Source: Streptomyces sp. NBC_00654
Lineage (GTDB): Bacteria > Actinomycetota > Actinomycetes > Streptomycetales > Streptomycetaceae
Direction of reading: 5' to 3'
NCBI RefSeq assembly: GCF_026341775.1
Contig: NZ_JAPEOB010000002.1
Coordinates: 2,666,001 to 2,730,000 of the forward strand
DNA: 64,000 nucleotides
Shown one piece after another: positions 8,636-16,933 of the stretch. How positions within the stretch are numbered: position 1 is the stretch's first letter; each line of letters starts with the position of its first letter. The notes beneath the pieces were generated by a model. It made no database searches, was not told where the DNA came from, and saw only the letters and a list, made by a program, of their open reading frames with translations. Both the position numbers and the translations under genes were made by a program.

Positions 8636-9700
8636 GTGTCCCTGTCAGCCCTCTTGGCCGCAGCTCCGTCACCCGGGCCGGGCGGCTCGCTGGACGAAGC
8701 CGCCGAGCAGGCCGGCAACGCCGCGGGCTGGGTCGAGGAGAACTGGTCCACCTGGCTGAACACCGGTCTGCGCATCGTGCTCATCGCGGCCATCGCGATC
8801 GTGCTGCGCTATGTGATCCGCCGTGCCCTGACCAACCTCATAGAACGGATGAACCGCAGCGCCCAGGCGGTGGAGGGCACCGCGCTGGGCGGCCTGCTGG
8901 TCAACGCCGAGCGCAGACGCCAGCGCTCCGAGGCGATCGGCTCGGTGCTGCGCTCGGTGACCTCGTTCCTGATCCTGGGCACGGCCGCCCTGATGATCCT
9001 CGGCGCGTTCCAGATCAATCTGGCGCCGCTGCTGGCCTCGGCCGGTGTGGCCGGGGTGGCGCTGGGCTTCGGCGCCCGCAATCTCGTCACCGACTTCCTC
9101 TCCGGGGTCTTCATGATCCTGGAGGACCAGTACGGCGTCGGGGACACCATCGACGCGGGCGTCGCCTCCGGTGAGGTCATCGAGGTGGGTCTGCGGGTCA
9201 CCAAGCTGCGCGGCGACAACGGCGAGATCTGGTACGTCCGCAACGGCGAGGTCAAGCGGATCGGCAACCTCAGCCAGGGCTGGTCCACGGCCGGTGTGGA
9301 TGTGACGGTGCGTCCCACCGAGGACCTGGAGGAGGTCCGCGCGGCGATCACCGCCGCCGCCGGGACCATGGCGAAGGAGGACCCCTGGTCGGAGCGGCTG
9401 TGGGGCCCGGTGGAGGTGCTGGGGCTGGACGCCGTCCTGCTGGACTCCATGACGGTCCGGGTCACCGCGAAGACGATGCCGGGCAAGGCGCTGGGCGTGG
9501 AGCGCGAGCTGCGCTGGCGGATCAAGCGGTCCCTGGACGAGGCCGGCATCCGGATGGTCGGGACCCTGCCCGTCCAGGCGGACGGCGCTCCGGCCCCGGA
9601 CCCGACGGCCGGAATGGCCGCCCCGTCGGCGTACGCCTCCTCCACCTCGCCGCAGTCGATGGCCGCGACACCGATCACACCGCCGAACATCACGAAGTAG
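8636..9700 (+). CDS. MscS-type mechanosensitive ion channel
   Basis: The GTG at 8636 sits 8 bases behind GGAGG, so it is preferred over the in-frame TTG at 8621, which overlaps that site. The protein is 354 residues. It has an N-terminal membrane helix (LRIVLIAAIAIVLRYVIR), a second (VTSFLILGTAALMILGAF), and the pore-lining TM3 with the Ala/Gly pattern (LLASAGVAGVALGFGARNLV). The MscS beta domain follows (DTIDAGVASGEVIEVGLR, EIWYVRNGEVKRIGN). The C-terminal tail is Pro/Ala/Ser-rich and probably cytoplasmic. The role is pressure release in the plasma membrane on hypo-osmotic shock. Confidence 0.9.
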   Translation: MSLSALLAAAPSPGPGGSLDEAAEQAGNAAGWVEENWSTWLNTGLRIVLIAAIAIVLRYVIRRALTNLIERMNRSAQAVEGTALGGLLVNAERRRQRSEAIGSVLRSVTSFLILGTAALMILGAFQINLAPLLASAGVAGVALGFGARNLVTDFLSGVFMILEDQYGVGDTIDAGVASGEVIEVGLRVTKLRGDNGEIWYVRNGEVKRIGNLSQGWSTAGVDVTVRPTEDLEEVRAAITAAAGTMAKEDPWSERLWGPVEVLGLDAVLLDSMTVRVTAKTMPGKALGVERELRWRIKRSLDEAGIRMVGTLPVQADGAPAPDPTAGMAAPSAYASSTSPQSMAATPITPPNITK

Positions 9701-9720
9701 CACCCGTCCGGGTGAACGGT

Positions 9721-9756
9721 GAGGGGCGCTCCGCGACTGTTCGCGGGGCGCCCCTC
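9721..9756 (+). terminator. Terminator after the MscS gene
   Basis: GAGGGGCGC pairs perfectly with GCGCCCCTC. An inner TCCGCGA/TCGCGGG stem extends the hairpin to about 16 bp with a 4-base loop. It lies 20 bp after the stop codon. There is no T-run, which is common in Streptomyces. Confidence 0.75.
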
Positions 9757-9819
9757 CGGCGTAGGGCGGGTACGGCCACCCTTCAGGTAACGCTTTGGTT
9801 GCCACAGGGGTGTGAACCA

Positions 9820-9849
9820 TTGACGGTGCGGTGACCTGCGCCATACCGT
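9820..9849 (+). promoter_or_regulatory. Promoter of the csn operon
   Basis: TTGACG (9820-9825) and TACCGT (9844-9849, TAnnnT) are separated by 18 bases. The predicted start near 9856 places the operator at 9862-9876 just downstream, so a bound repressor would block initiation or escape. The site is inferred by pattern only. Confidence 0.6.
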
Positions 9850-9861
9850 CCTCTCACCGAA

Positions 9862-9876
9862 TAGGAAAGTTTCCTA
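9862..9876. promoter_or_regulatory. CsnR operator palindrome
   Basis: TAGGAAAGTTTCCTA is a perfect 15-bp palindrome centred on G9869, 22 bp before the csnR ATG. The AGGAAA-TTTCCT core matches the operator type known for the ROK repressor CsnR in Streptomyces, which is relieved by glucosamine oligosaccharides. Autoregulation of the operon is inferred from its position. Confidence 0.85.
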
Positions 9877-9898
9877 ACAGAGGGCGGGTGCATCGATC

Positions 9899-11104
9899 AT
9901 GGCGGGGACCACACCGGGTACGCCACGCGTCCTGCGCGCGATGAACGACCGGGCCGCCCTCGACCTGCTGCTGGAGCACGGCCCGCTCTCCCGGACGAAG
10001 ATCGGGAAGCTGACCGGTCTGTCCAAGCCCACCGCCTCCCAGCTGCTGGCGCGGCTGGAGGCGGCCGGACTGGTCGTGGCCACCGGCACCAGCGAGGGGC
10101 GCCCCGGGCCCAACGCGCAGCTGTACACGGTGAACGCGCGGGCCGCCCATGTGGCCGGGCTCGATGTGAGCACCCAGCGGATCGTCGCCGCGGTCGCCGA
10201 TGTGACCGGTGAGACCGTCGGCGAGTTCGAGCTGCGCACCCCCGGCCGGCGCGCCGTCGGCGTGGTGCGGCAGGTCGCCGACGCGCTGGACGGCGCGGTC
10301 AAGGACGCCGGGCTGACCCGCGCCGATGTGCACCGGGTCGTCATCGGGACGCCGGGGGCCTTCGACCCCGGGACCGGACGGCTGCGCTACGCCTCGCACC
10401 TGCCCGGCTGGCACTCCACCACCCTGCTGGACGAGCTGGCCGCGTTCCTGCCGATGCCGGTGGAGTACGAGAACGATGTGAATCTGGTGGCCGTGGCCGA
10501 GCAGCGGCTCGGCGCGGCCCGCGGCGACGAGGACTTCGTCCTGCTGTGGAACCAGGAGGGCCTCGGCGCCGCCCTGGTCATCAACGGCCGGCTGCACCGC
10601 GGCTTCACCGGCGGTGCGGGTGAGGTCGGTTTCCTGCCGGTGCCGGGCACTCCGCTCGTACGCCAGGTCGTCAAGGCCAACAGCGGTGGCTTCCAGGAGC
10701 TGGCGGGCGCCCAGGCGCTGCCCCGGCTCGCGAGGTCGCTCGGCATCGACACCCCGCAGCAGCCCTACTCCGAGGTCGCCGCGGCCCTGCTCGTGCGGGC
10801 CGTCGCCGCGTACGAGCAGGACGGGCCGCTGACGGAGCTGCTGCGCCAGTACGCCCAGCGGCTCGCCACCGGTCTCGCCTCCGTCACCGCCGTCCTCGAC
10901 CCCGGGCTGATCGTGCTCTCCGGTGAGCTGGTCTCCTCGGGCGGTGAGCTCCTGCGGTCCCTGATCCAGTCCGAGCTCGCCGAGCTCGCGGCGTCCCGGC
11001 CCCGTCTCGTCCTCGGCGAGATCGACCGGCATCCGGTCCTGCGCGGTGCCCTGGAAAGGGCCCTCGCCGACACCCGCGACGAAGTGTTCGACACCTCTCG
11101 CTGA
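9899..11104 (+). CDS. csnR: ROK-family repressor of chitosan-oligosaccharide use
   Basis: This 401-residue protein has an N-terminal winged HTH (GPLSRTKIGKLTGLSKPTAS, then QLLARLEAAGLV, residues about 25-60) and a C-terminal ROK sugar-kinase-like effector domain (HVAGLDVSTQRIVAAVADVT, VVIGTPGAFDP, NDVNLVAVAEQRLGAA, FTGGAGEVGFLP, VLDPGLIVLSGELV). It heads an operon encoding a sugar ABC transporter, a GH4 enzyme and a kinase, with a CsnR-type palindrome just upstream. That arrangement matches the csnR-K operon described in Streptomyces, in which CsnR represses chitosanase and uptake genes until glucosamine oligomers bind. The classical ROK zinc motif (GHxxx CxCGxxGC) is not seen. Confidence 0.85.
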   Translation: MAGTTPGTPRVLRAMNDRAALDLLLEHGPLSRTKIGKLTGLSKPTASQLLARLEAAGLVVATGTSEGRPGPNAQLYTVNARAAHVAGLDVSTQRIVAAVADVTGETVGEFELRTPGRRAVGVVRQVADALDGAVKDAGLTRADVHRVVIGTPGAFDPGTGRLRYASHLPGWHSTTLLDELAAFLPMPVEYENDVNLVAVAEQRLGAARGDEDFVLLWNQEGLGAALVINGRLHRGFTGGAGEVGFLPVPGTPLVRQVVKANSGGFQELAGAQALPRLARSLGIDTPQQPYSEVAAALLVRAVAAYEQDGPLTELLRQYAQRLATGLASVTAVLDPGLIVLSGELVSSGGELLRSLIQSELAELAASRPRLVLGEIDRHPVLRGALERALADTRDEVFDTSR

Positions 11105-11187
11105 GTCCCGCACACCGCCTCACCCGTCGTACCGCTTGTCCCCCGCTTCCATCCCCTGCCCCTTTCCCTGTCCCTGGGAGTTCCGTC

Positions 11188-12519
11188 ATGCGCACCAGCC
11201 GTCTGACCACCACCGCTGTCGCCGTCGCGGCGATCTCGGTTCTCGCCTCCGCGTGTACCGGCCAGTCCGGGTCCGCCGCGAACGACGACCCGAACGCGAA
11301 GACCACGATCAACTTCTGGCACGGCTGGAGCGCGCCCGCCGAGGTCAAGGCGGTCCAGGACAACGTCGACCGGTTCGAGAAGGCCCACCCGAACATCAAG
11401 GTCAACGTCGTCGGCAACATCAATGACGACAAGCTCAACCAGTCGCTGCGCGCGGGCGGTTCGAAGGGGCCCGACGTGGTGTCGTCCTTCACCACGGCCA
11501 ATGTCGGCAAGTTCTGCTCGTCCGGCGCCTTCGCCGATCTGAAGCCCTTCATCGAGAAGTCGAAGCTCGACCTGGAGAAGACCTTCCCGAAGGTCCTGCT
11601 GGACTACACGCAGTTCGAGGGCAAGCGCTGCGCCCTGCCGCTGCTCGCCGACGCGTACGGGCTGTACTACAACAAGGACGCCTTCGAGAAGGCCGGGATC
11701 ACCGCGCCGCCGCAGACGATGTCGGAGCTGGCGAGCGTCGCGAAGAAGCTGACCGTCGAGAAGGGCGACAGCTACCAGCAGCTCGGCTTCATGCCGAACT
11801 TCCACGGTTACGAGACGGTCGCCGACCACTACATGTCCTCGTGGGACCACAAGTACTTCGACGAGAACGGCACGTCCAACGTCGCCAAGGACCCGGCGTT
11901 CGCGGAGATGTTCACGTACCAGAAGAAGCTGGTCGCCGACCTCGGCGGCTACCAGAAGCTGGAGAAGTACCGCGGCACTTTCGGTGACGAGTGGGGCTCC
12001 AAGCACCCGTTCCACACCGGCCAGGTCGCCATGCAGCTGGACGGCGAGTGGCGTCTGGGCATGGCCTTGGACGCCAAGGTGCCGTTCGAGATCGGTGTCG
12101 CGCCGATGCCCGTCGCCGACGACGAGGCCGACAGCTACGGCAAGGGCTTCCTCTCCGGCACGATCATGGGCATCGCCCCGGCCAGCAAGAAGCAGAACGC
12201 GGCCTGGGAGCTGGTCGAGTTCATGACCAGCGACACGAAGGCCGTCGTCGACTTCGCCAACGGCATCCGCAACGTGCCCTCCACCTTCGCCGCGCTGAAC
12301 TCCCCCGACCTGAAGTTCGACCCGCGCTTCAAGACCTTCCTGGACATCGCCCAGCACCCCGGGTCCAACACCCCGGACGGGGCCATCAACGGCTCGACGT
12401 ACCAGCAGACCATCCAGGACTTCGGCTACCAGTACGAGAAGGGCTCGGTGAAGGATCTGACGGCCGGTCTGGAGAAGACCGCCGAGCAGATCGACACCGA
12501 CATCGCCAAGGCCAAGTAA
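11188..12519 (+). CDS. csnE: Sugar ABC transporter substrate-binding lipoprotein
   Basis: This 443-residue protein carries a lipoprotein signal, RLTTTAVAVAAISVLASAC, with the lipobox Cys at about residue 24 and TGQSGS after it. The mature protein is a family 1 extracellular solute-binding fold (INFWHGWSAPAEVKAVQDNV, LPLLADAYGLYYNKDAFEKA, MQLDGEWRLGMA, FLSGTIMGIAPASKKQNAAW). It would bind chitosan-derived oligosaccharides outside the membrane and pass them to CsnFG. The ATG is preceded by GGGAG. The energising ATPase is not in the operon; in Streptomyces the shared ATPase MsiK usually serves such importers. Confidence 0.88.
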   Translation: MRTSRLTTTAVAVAAISVLASACTGQSGSAANDDPNAKTTINFWHGWSAPAEVKAVQDNVDRFEKAHPNIKVNVVGNINDDKLNQSLRAGGSKGPDVVSSFTTANVGKFCSSGAFADLKPFIEKSKLDLEKTFPKVLLDYTQFEGKRCALPLLADAYGLYYNKDAFEKAGITAPPQTMSELASVAKKLTVEKGDSYQQLGFMPNFHGYETVADHYMSSWDHKYFDENGTSNVAKDPAFAEMFTYQKKLVADLGGYQKLEKYRGTFGDEWGSKHPFHTGQVAMQLDGEWRLGMALDAKVPFEIGVAPMPVADDEADSYGKGFLSGTIMGIAPASKKQNAAWELVEFMTSDTKAVVDFANGIRNVPSTFAALNSPDLKFDPRFKTFLDIAQHPGSNTPDGAINGSTYQQTIQDFGYQYEKGSVKDLTAGLEKTAEQIDTDIAKAK

Positions 12520-12526
12520 CAGCACG

Positions 12527-13468
12527 ATGACGACGCACACGCTCCGCGCCAAGCGCCGCAGGTCGGCCCTTCGGACAGCGGCCTTCATGTCGCCGTGGCT
12601 GATCGGGTTCACCGTCTTCTTCGCGTACCCGATGGTCTCGACCGTCTACTTCTCCTTCATGGAGTACGACGGTTTCGGCGCGCCGGTCTTCAACGGCCTC
12701 ACGAACTGGACGTATGTCTTCGAGGACTACCCCATGTTCTGGCCGTCGCTGCGCAACACGCTCTGGCTGGTGCTCGTCATGGTCACCTGCCGGGTCGTCT
12801 TCGGCCTCGGCGTCGGCCTGCTGATCACCAAGATCAAGACGGGCACGGGAGTCTTCCGCACCCTGTTCTACCTGCCCTACCTCGCACCGCCGGTCGCCGC
12901 GACGCTGGCCTTCGTCTTCCTGCTCAACCCGGGGACGGGGCCGGTCAACTCGATCCTCGGGGACCTGGGGCTGCCGACGCCCGGGTGGTTCAACGACGCC
13001 TCCTGGTCCAAGCCGGCGCTCACCATGCTCGCGGTCTGGGGCATCGGCGATCTGATGGTCATCTTCATGGCCGCCCTGCTCGACGTGCCGACCGAGCAGT
13101 ACGAGGCCGCCGAGCTCGACGGTGCCTCGCCCTGGCAGAAGTTCCGCTTCGTGACACTGCCGAACATCTCGCCGATCGTGATGTTCGCCGTGGTCACCGG
13201 AGTGATCCAGGCCATGCAGTACTACACACAGCCCCTGGTCGCCGGGAAGGTCGCCTCCGGCATCATCGGCGGCTCCGGCCAGTCCTTCGAGCCGGGCTAT
13301 CCCGACAAGTCGACACTGACGCTTCCGCAGCTCGTCTACAACCTCGGCTTCCAGCGCTTCGACTACGGCTCCGCCTGTGTCGTGGCCCTCGTCCTGTTCG
13401 CCCTGGCCATGACCTTCACCGCGCTGCTGATGCGGGGCCGCAACAACCTTCTCCAGGCCGGTGACTGA
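12527..13468 (+). CDS. csnF: Sugar ABC transporter permease (MalF type)
   Basis: This 313-residue inner-membrane protein has six predicted helices, starting AAFMSPWLIGFTVFFAYPMV. It carries the binding-protein-dependent transport EAA loop (EQYEAAELDGASPWQKFRFV followed by TLPNISP), which docks the ATPase. It starts 7 bp after csnE and ends 3 bp before csnG, so it is clearly co-transcribed. Its job is to form the translocation pore with CsnG. Confidence 0.9.
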   Translation: MTTHTLRAKRRRSALRTAAFMSPWLIGFTVFFAYPMVSTVYFSFMEYDGFGAPVFNGLTNWTYVFEDYPMFWPSLRNTLWLVLVMVTCRVVFGLGVGLLITKIKTGTGVFRTLFYLPYLAPPVAATLAFVFLLNPGTGPVNSILGDLGLPTPGWFNDASWSKPALTMLAVWGIGDLMVIFMAALLDVPTEQYEAAELDGASPWQKFRFVTLPNISPIVMFAVVTGVIQAMQYYTQPLVAGKVASGIIGGSGQSFEPGYPDKSTLTLPQLVYNLGFQRFDYGSACVVALVLFALAMTFTALLMRGRNNLLQAGD

Positions 13469-13471
13469 GTC

Positions 13472-14368
13472 ATGACCCAACTCCTCGACAAGCCCGCGGC
13501 CCCGGTGGCCGACGAGCCGACGCCCGCCGAGCGGGTGGCACGCCGCAAGGCGCTGCTGCACTGGATCGCCGTGCACTCGCTGGGCATCGCCGCCGCGCTC
13601 TTCTTCGTGCTGCCGTTCGTCTTCGTCGTGCTGACCTCGCTGATGAGCGACCAGCAGGCGCTGACCCGCGACCTCACCCCGAACACCTGGGAGTGGGACA
13701 ACTACAAGCGGGTCTTCAACACCCCGGGCTTCCTGACCTGGTGGCGCAACACCCTGCTGTACGCGGGGGTCGGCACCGTGCTGACGGTGGTGTCGTCCGT
13801 ACCCGTGGCGTACGCGCTCGCCAAGTTCCGCTTCCGCGGCCGCAAGCTGTCGCTGATGCTCGTCATCTCGATGATGATGCTGCCGCCGCAGGTCGTCATC
13901 ATCCCGATGTACCTGTTCTGGGCGAAGCAGCTGGACCTGTCCGGCACGCTCTGGCCGCTGATCATCCCGATGGCCTTCGGCGACGCGTTCTCCATCTTCC
14001 TGCTGCGGCAGTTCCTCCTGACCATCCCCAACGAGTACCTCGATGCGGCCAAGGTCGACGGCTGCGGCGAATTCCGCACGCTGATCAGGGTCGTTCTGCC
14101 GATGGCCAAGCCCGGCATCGCGGCGATCGCGCTGTTCCAGTTCTTCGCCGCCTGGAACGACTACTTCGGCCCGCAGATCTACGCCTCGGAGAACCCGGCC
14201 GCCTGGACGCTCAGTTACGGCCTGGAGTCCTTCAAGGGCGCGCACCACACCGACTGGAATCTGACCATGGCCGCGACCGTACTGGTCATGGCCCCTGTGA
14301 TCGCCGTCTTCTTCTTCGCCCAGAAGGCATTCGTCGAAGGCGTCACACTGACCGGAGTAAAGGGCTGA
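13472..14368 (+). CDS. csnG: Sugar ABC transporter permease (MalG type)
   Basis: This 298-residue permease partner has TM helices from about residue 33 (VHSLGIAAALFFVLPFVFVV) and the MalG-type EAA motif (PNEYLDAAKVDGCGEFRTLI). It ends with a membrane helix and the tail FVEGVTLTGVKG. It lies between csnF and csnH with gaps of 3 and 2 bases. With csnE and csnF it forms a carbohydrate importer. Confidence 0.9.
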   Translation: MTQLLDKPAAPVADEPTPAERVARRKALLHWIAVHSLGIAAALFFVLPFVFVVLTSLMSDQQALTRDLTPNTWEWDNYKRVFNTPGFLTWWRNTLLYAGVGTVLTVVSSVPVAYALAKFRFRGRKLSLMLVISMMMLPPQVVIIPMYLFWAKQLDLSGTLWPLIIPMAFGDAFSIFLLRQFLLTIPNEYLDAAKVDGCGEFRTLIRVVLPMAKPGIAAIALFQFFAAWNDYFGPQIYASENPAAWTLSYGLESFKGAHHTDWNLTMAATVLVMAPVIAVFFFAQKAFVEGVTLTGVKG

Positions 14369-14370
14369 CC

Positions 14371-15636
14371 ATGAAGCTCGCAGTAGTTGGTGGCGGGTCC
14401 ACCTACACCCCCGAACTGATCGACGGCTTCGCACGGCTGCGCGACACCCTGCCGGTCGAGGAGCTCGTGCTCATCGACCCGGCGGCCGACCGGCTGGAAC
14501 TGATCGGCGGACTCGCCCGGCGGATCTTCGCCAAGCAGGGCCACCCGGGGAAGATCACCACGACCTCCGACCTGGACGCGGGCGTCGCCGACGCCGACGC
14601 GGTCCTGCTCCAGCTGCGCGTCGGCGGACAGGCCGCGCGCAACAAGGACGAGACCTGGCCGCTGGAGTGCGGCTGCGTCGGCCAGGAGACCACCGGGGCC
14701 GGCGGCCTCGCCAAGGCGCTGCGCACGGTGCCGGTCGTCCTCGACATCGCCGAGCGGGTCCGCCGCTCCAACCCGAACGCCTGGATCATCGACTTCACCA
14801 ACCCGGTCGGCATCGTCACCCGGGCGCTCCTCCAGGCCGGCCACAAGGCCGTCGGCCTGTGCAACGTGGCCATCGGCTTCCAGCGCAAGTTCGCCCGGCT
14901 GCTCGACGTCACCCCGGGCGAGGTCCACCTGGACCACGTCGGGCTGAACCACCTGACCTGGGAGCTCGGGGTGCGCCTGGGCGGCTCCGAGGGCGAGAAC
15001 GTCCTGCCGAAGCTGCTCGCGGAGCACGGCGACACCATCGCGGACGACCTGCGGATGCCGCGCGCGATCGTGGACCGGCTCGGCGTCGTCCCCTCGTACT
15101 ACCTGCGGTACTTCTACTCGCACGACGAGGTCGTCCGGGAGCTCGGCACCAAGCCGTCCCGGGCCGCCGAGGTCGCGGCGATGGAGAAGGAACTCCTGGA
15201 GATGTACGGGGACCCGGCGCTCGACGAGAAGCCCACGCTGCTCGGCAAGCGCGGCGGCGCCTTCTACTCGGAGGCGGCCGTGGACCTGGCGGCCTCGCTG
15301 CTCGGCGGCACCGGTTCCGCGGTGCAGGTCGTCAACACGTACAACAACGGGACACTGCCGTTCCTCGCGGACGACGCGGTGATCGAGGTGCAGGCCCGGA
15401 TCGACGGCACCGGCGCCACCCCGCTGGCCGTCCCGTCGCTGGACCCGCTGTACGCCGGTCTCATCGCCAACGTCACGGCGTACGAGGACCTCGCCCTGGA
15501 GGCGGCGCTGCGCGGCGGCCGGGACCGGGTCTTCAAGGCGCTGCTCTCGCACCCGCTGGTCGGGCAGTACGAGTACGCCGAGGGCCTCACCGACCGGCTG
15601 ATCGCCCACAACCGGGAGCACCTCGCGTGGGCGTGA
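14371..15636 (+). CDS. csnH: GH4-family (6-phospho-)glycosidase
   Basis: The ATG at 14371 gives 421 residues. It begins MKLAVVGGGSTYTPELIDGF, the NAD-binding start typical of GH4, followed by IDPAADRLELIGGLARRI. GH4 metal and substrate motifs are seen: DFTNPVGIVTRALL, CNVAIGFQRKFARLL (Cys ligand) and HVGLNHLTW (His ligand). GH4 enzymes use NAD+ and a divalent metal with a redox mechanism. In this operon it probably cleaves imported glucosamine oligomers or their phosphorylated forms, an inference from context. Its last bases overlap the csnK start by 10 bp. Confidence 0.88.
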   Translation: MKLAVVGGGSTYTPELIDGFARLRDTLPVEELVLIDPAADRLELIGGLARRIFAKQGHPGKITTTSDLDAGVADADAVLLQLRVGGQAARNKDETWPLECGCVGQETTGAGGLAKALRTVPVVLDIAERVRRSNPNAWIIDFTNPVGIVTRALLQAGHKAVGLCNVAIGFQRKFARLLDVTPGEVHLDHVGLNHLTWELGVRLGGSEGENVLPKLLAEHGDTIADDLRMPRAIVDRLGVVPSYYLRYFYSHDEVVRELGTKPSRAAEVAAMEKELLEMYGDPALDEKPTLLGKRGGAFYSEAAVDLAASLLGGTGSAVQVVNTYNNGTLPFLADDAVIEVQARIDGTGATPLAVPSLDPLYAGLIANVTAYEDLALEAALRGGRDRVFKALLSHPLVGQYEYAEGLTDRLIAHNREHLAWA

Positions 15637-16601
15637 ATGTCTCGGTCGTCGCCATCGACGCGGGAAACAGCAAGACCGATGTGGCACTGATCGGCGAGGA
15701 CGGGAGCGTGCTGGGCACGGCCCGCGGCGGTGGCTTCCAGCCGCCCGCCGTCGGGGTGTCCGCCGCGCTCGACGTGCTGTCCGGGATTCTGGACCGGGCG
15801 GTCGCGGCGGCCGGCGGGAGTGTCGGGAACATCGGGCATGTCTCCGCGTGCCTGGCCAACGCCGATCTGCCGGTCGAGGAGGCGGAGCTGACCGAGGCTC
15901 TGCTCGCCCGCGGCTGGGCCGGCACCGTGGAGGTGCGCAACGACACCTTCGCGATACTGCGGGCCGGGGTGGACGAGCCCAGGGGCGTGGCCGTCGTCTG
16001 CGGTGCCGGGATCAACTGTGTCGGCATGGTGCCGGACGGACGCACCGCCCGCTTCCCCGCGATAGGCCGGATCTCCGGTGACTGGGGCGGCGGCGCGGGG
16101 ATCGCCGAGGAGGCCATGTGGTTCGCCGCGCGGGCCGAGGACGGCCGCGGTGAGCCCACGGAGCTGGTCCGTACACTGCCCGGCCACTTCGGGCTCGACA
16201 CGATGTACGCGCTGATCGAGGCGCTGCACCGGGGGCGGGTCCCGTACGAGCGGCGCCATGAGCTCACCCCGGTGCTGTTCGCCACGAGCGCGGCCGGTGA
16301 CCCGGTGGCGGGCTCCGTGGTGAACCGGCTGGCGGAGGAGGTGGTCGCGATGGCCTCGGTCGCGCTGGGCCGTCTCGGTCTGCTGGACGAGGAGGCGCCG
16401 GTCGTCCTGGGCGGCAGTGTGCTGGCCGCACGCCACCCCCAGCTGGACGACGGGATCGCCCGGCTCCTCGCGGCCCGCGCCCCGAAGGCGGTGGTCCGGG
16501 TGGTGTCGCAGCCGCCGGTCCTGGGGGCCGCGCTGCTGGGTCTCGACCATGTGGGTGCGGCGCCCGAGGTGCACCGGAGGCTGCGCGCCCAGTACACCTG
16601 A
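15627..16601 (+). CDS. csnK: BadF/BadG-type sugar kinase (GlcNAc-kinase family)
   Basis: The GTG at 15627, 9 bases behind GGGAG and overlapping the csnH end, gives 324 residues. The ASKHA fold phosphate-binding start reads VVAIDAGNSKTDVALIGEDG. Later motifs are GVAVVCGAGINCVGM, RISGDWGGGAGIAEEAMW and APVVLGGSVLAA. The family phosphorylates GlcNAc or glucosamine with ATP. As the last operon gene it would feed the imported aminosugar into GlcN-6-phosphate metabolism. The exact substrate is not shown by sequence. Confidence 0.85.
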   Translation: MGVNVSVVAIDAGNSKTDVALIGEDGSVLGTARGGGFQPPAVGVSAALDVLSGILDRAVAAAGGSVGNIGHVSACLANADLPVEEAELTEALLARGWAGTVEVRNDTFAILRAGVDEPRGVAVVCGAGINCVGMVPDGRTARFPAIGRISGDWGGGAGIAEEAMWFAARAEDGRGEPTELVRTLPGHFGLDTMYALIEALHRGRVPYERRHELTPVLFATSAAGDPVAGSVVNRLAEEVVAMASVALGRLGLLDEEAPVVLGGSVLAARHPQLDDGIARLLAARAPKAVVRVVSQPPVLGAALLGLDHVGAAPEVHRRLRAQYT

Positions 16602-16616
16602 CACACTGAGCACTCC

Positions 16617-16658
16617 GTGGGGGCGTCTCCCAGCGTTCGCGCCGGGGGACGCCCCCAC
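16617..16658 (+). terminator. Strong terminator of the csn operon
   Basis: GTGGGGGCGTCTCCC pairs with GGGGGACGCCCCCAC across a 12-base loop: 15 bp with one G:T pair. It begins 16 bp after the csnK stop. Confidence 0.85.
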
Positions 16659-16933
16659 TGCTCCGAGGGAACCGATCAGTGGTCAGGGACGTGTTCCTGG
16701 TGGGGAGATCGGTGCGCGCGGGGACGCTCCGCGTCGCTCGCGGGGATGTTCGGGGCTTGTTACGGTGATCGTCTTGATCGGCTGCGCTCGCCCTGATCGA
16801 ATGCGGGGACCGATGCAGGATCCAGGCGTTCGTCATGTGGACTCCGTTCCCTGCGGCCATACTTCTGGCCGGGTACCAGTTCCCCGACCGGCCGGGGGGC
16901 CGGGCCACCGTCAGTGACCGAGGGGGAGGTCGA
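16659..16933 (+). other. Upstream region of the signalling cassette
   Basis: This is the 275-bp remainder of the gap between the csn terminator and the first cassette gene. It must hold the cassette promoter. TACGGT at 16761-16766 fits a -10 box, but no good -35 partner was found. GGGGGAGG at 16922-16929 is the ribosome-binding site. The open frame reading through here has no recognisable protein features. Confidence 0.4.

Noticed and set aside
16835..16933. In-frame extension of the GlnX-like protein
   Set aside because: The GTG at 16934 has a strong ribosome-binding site; the extension has no start context or conserved-looking sequence.
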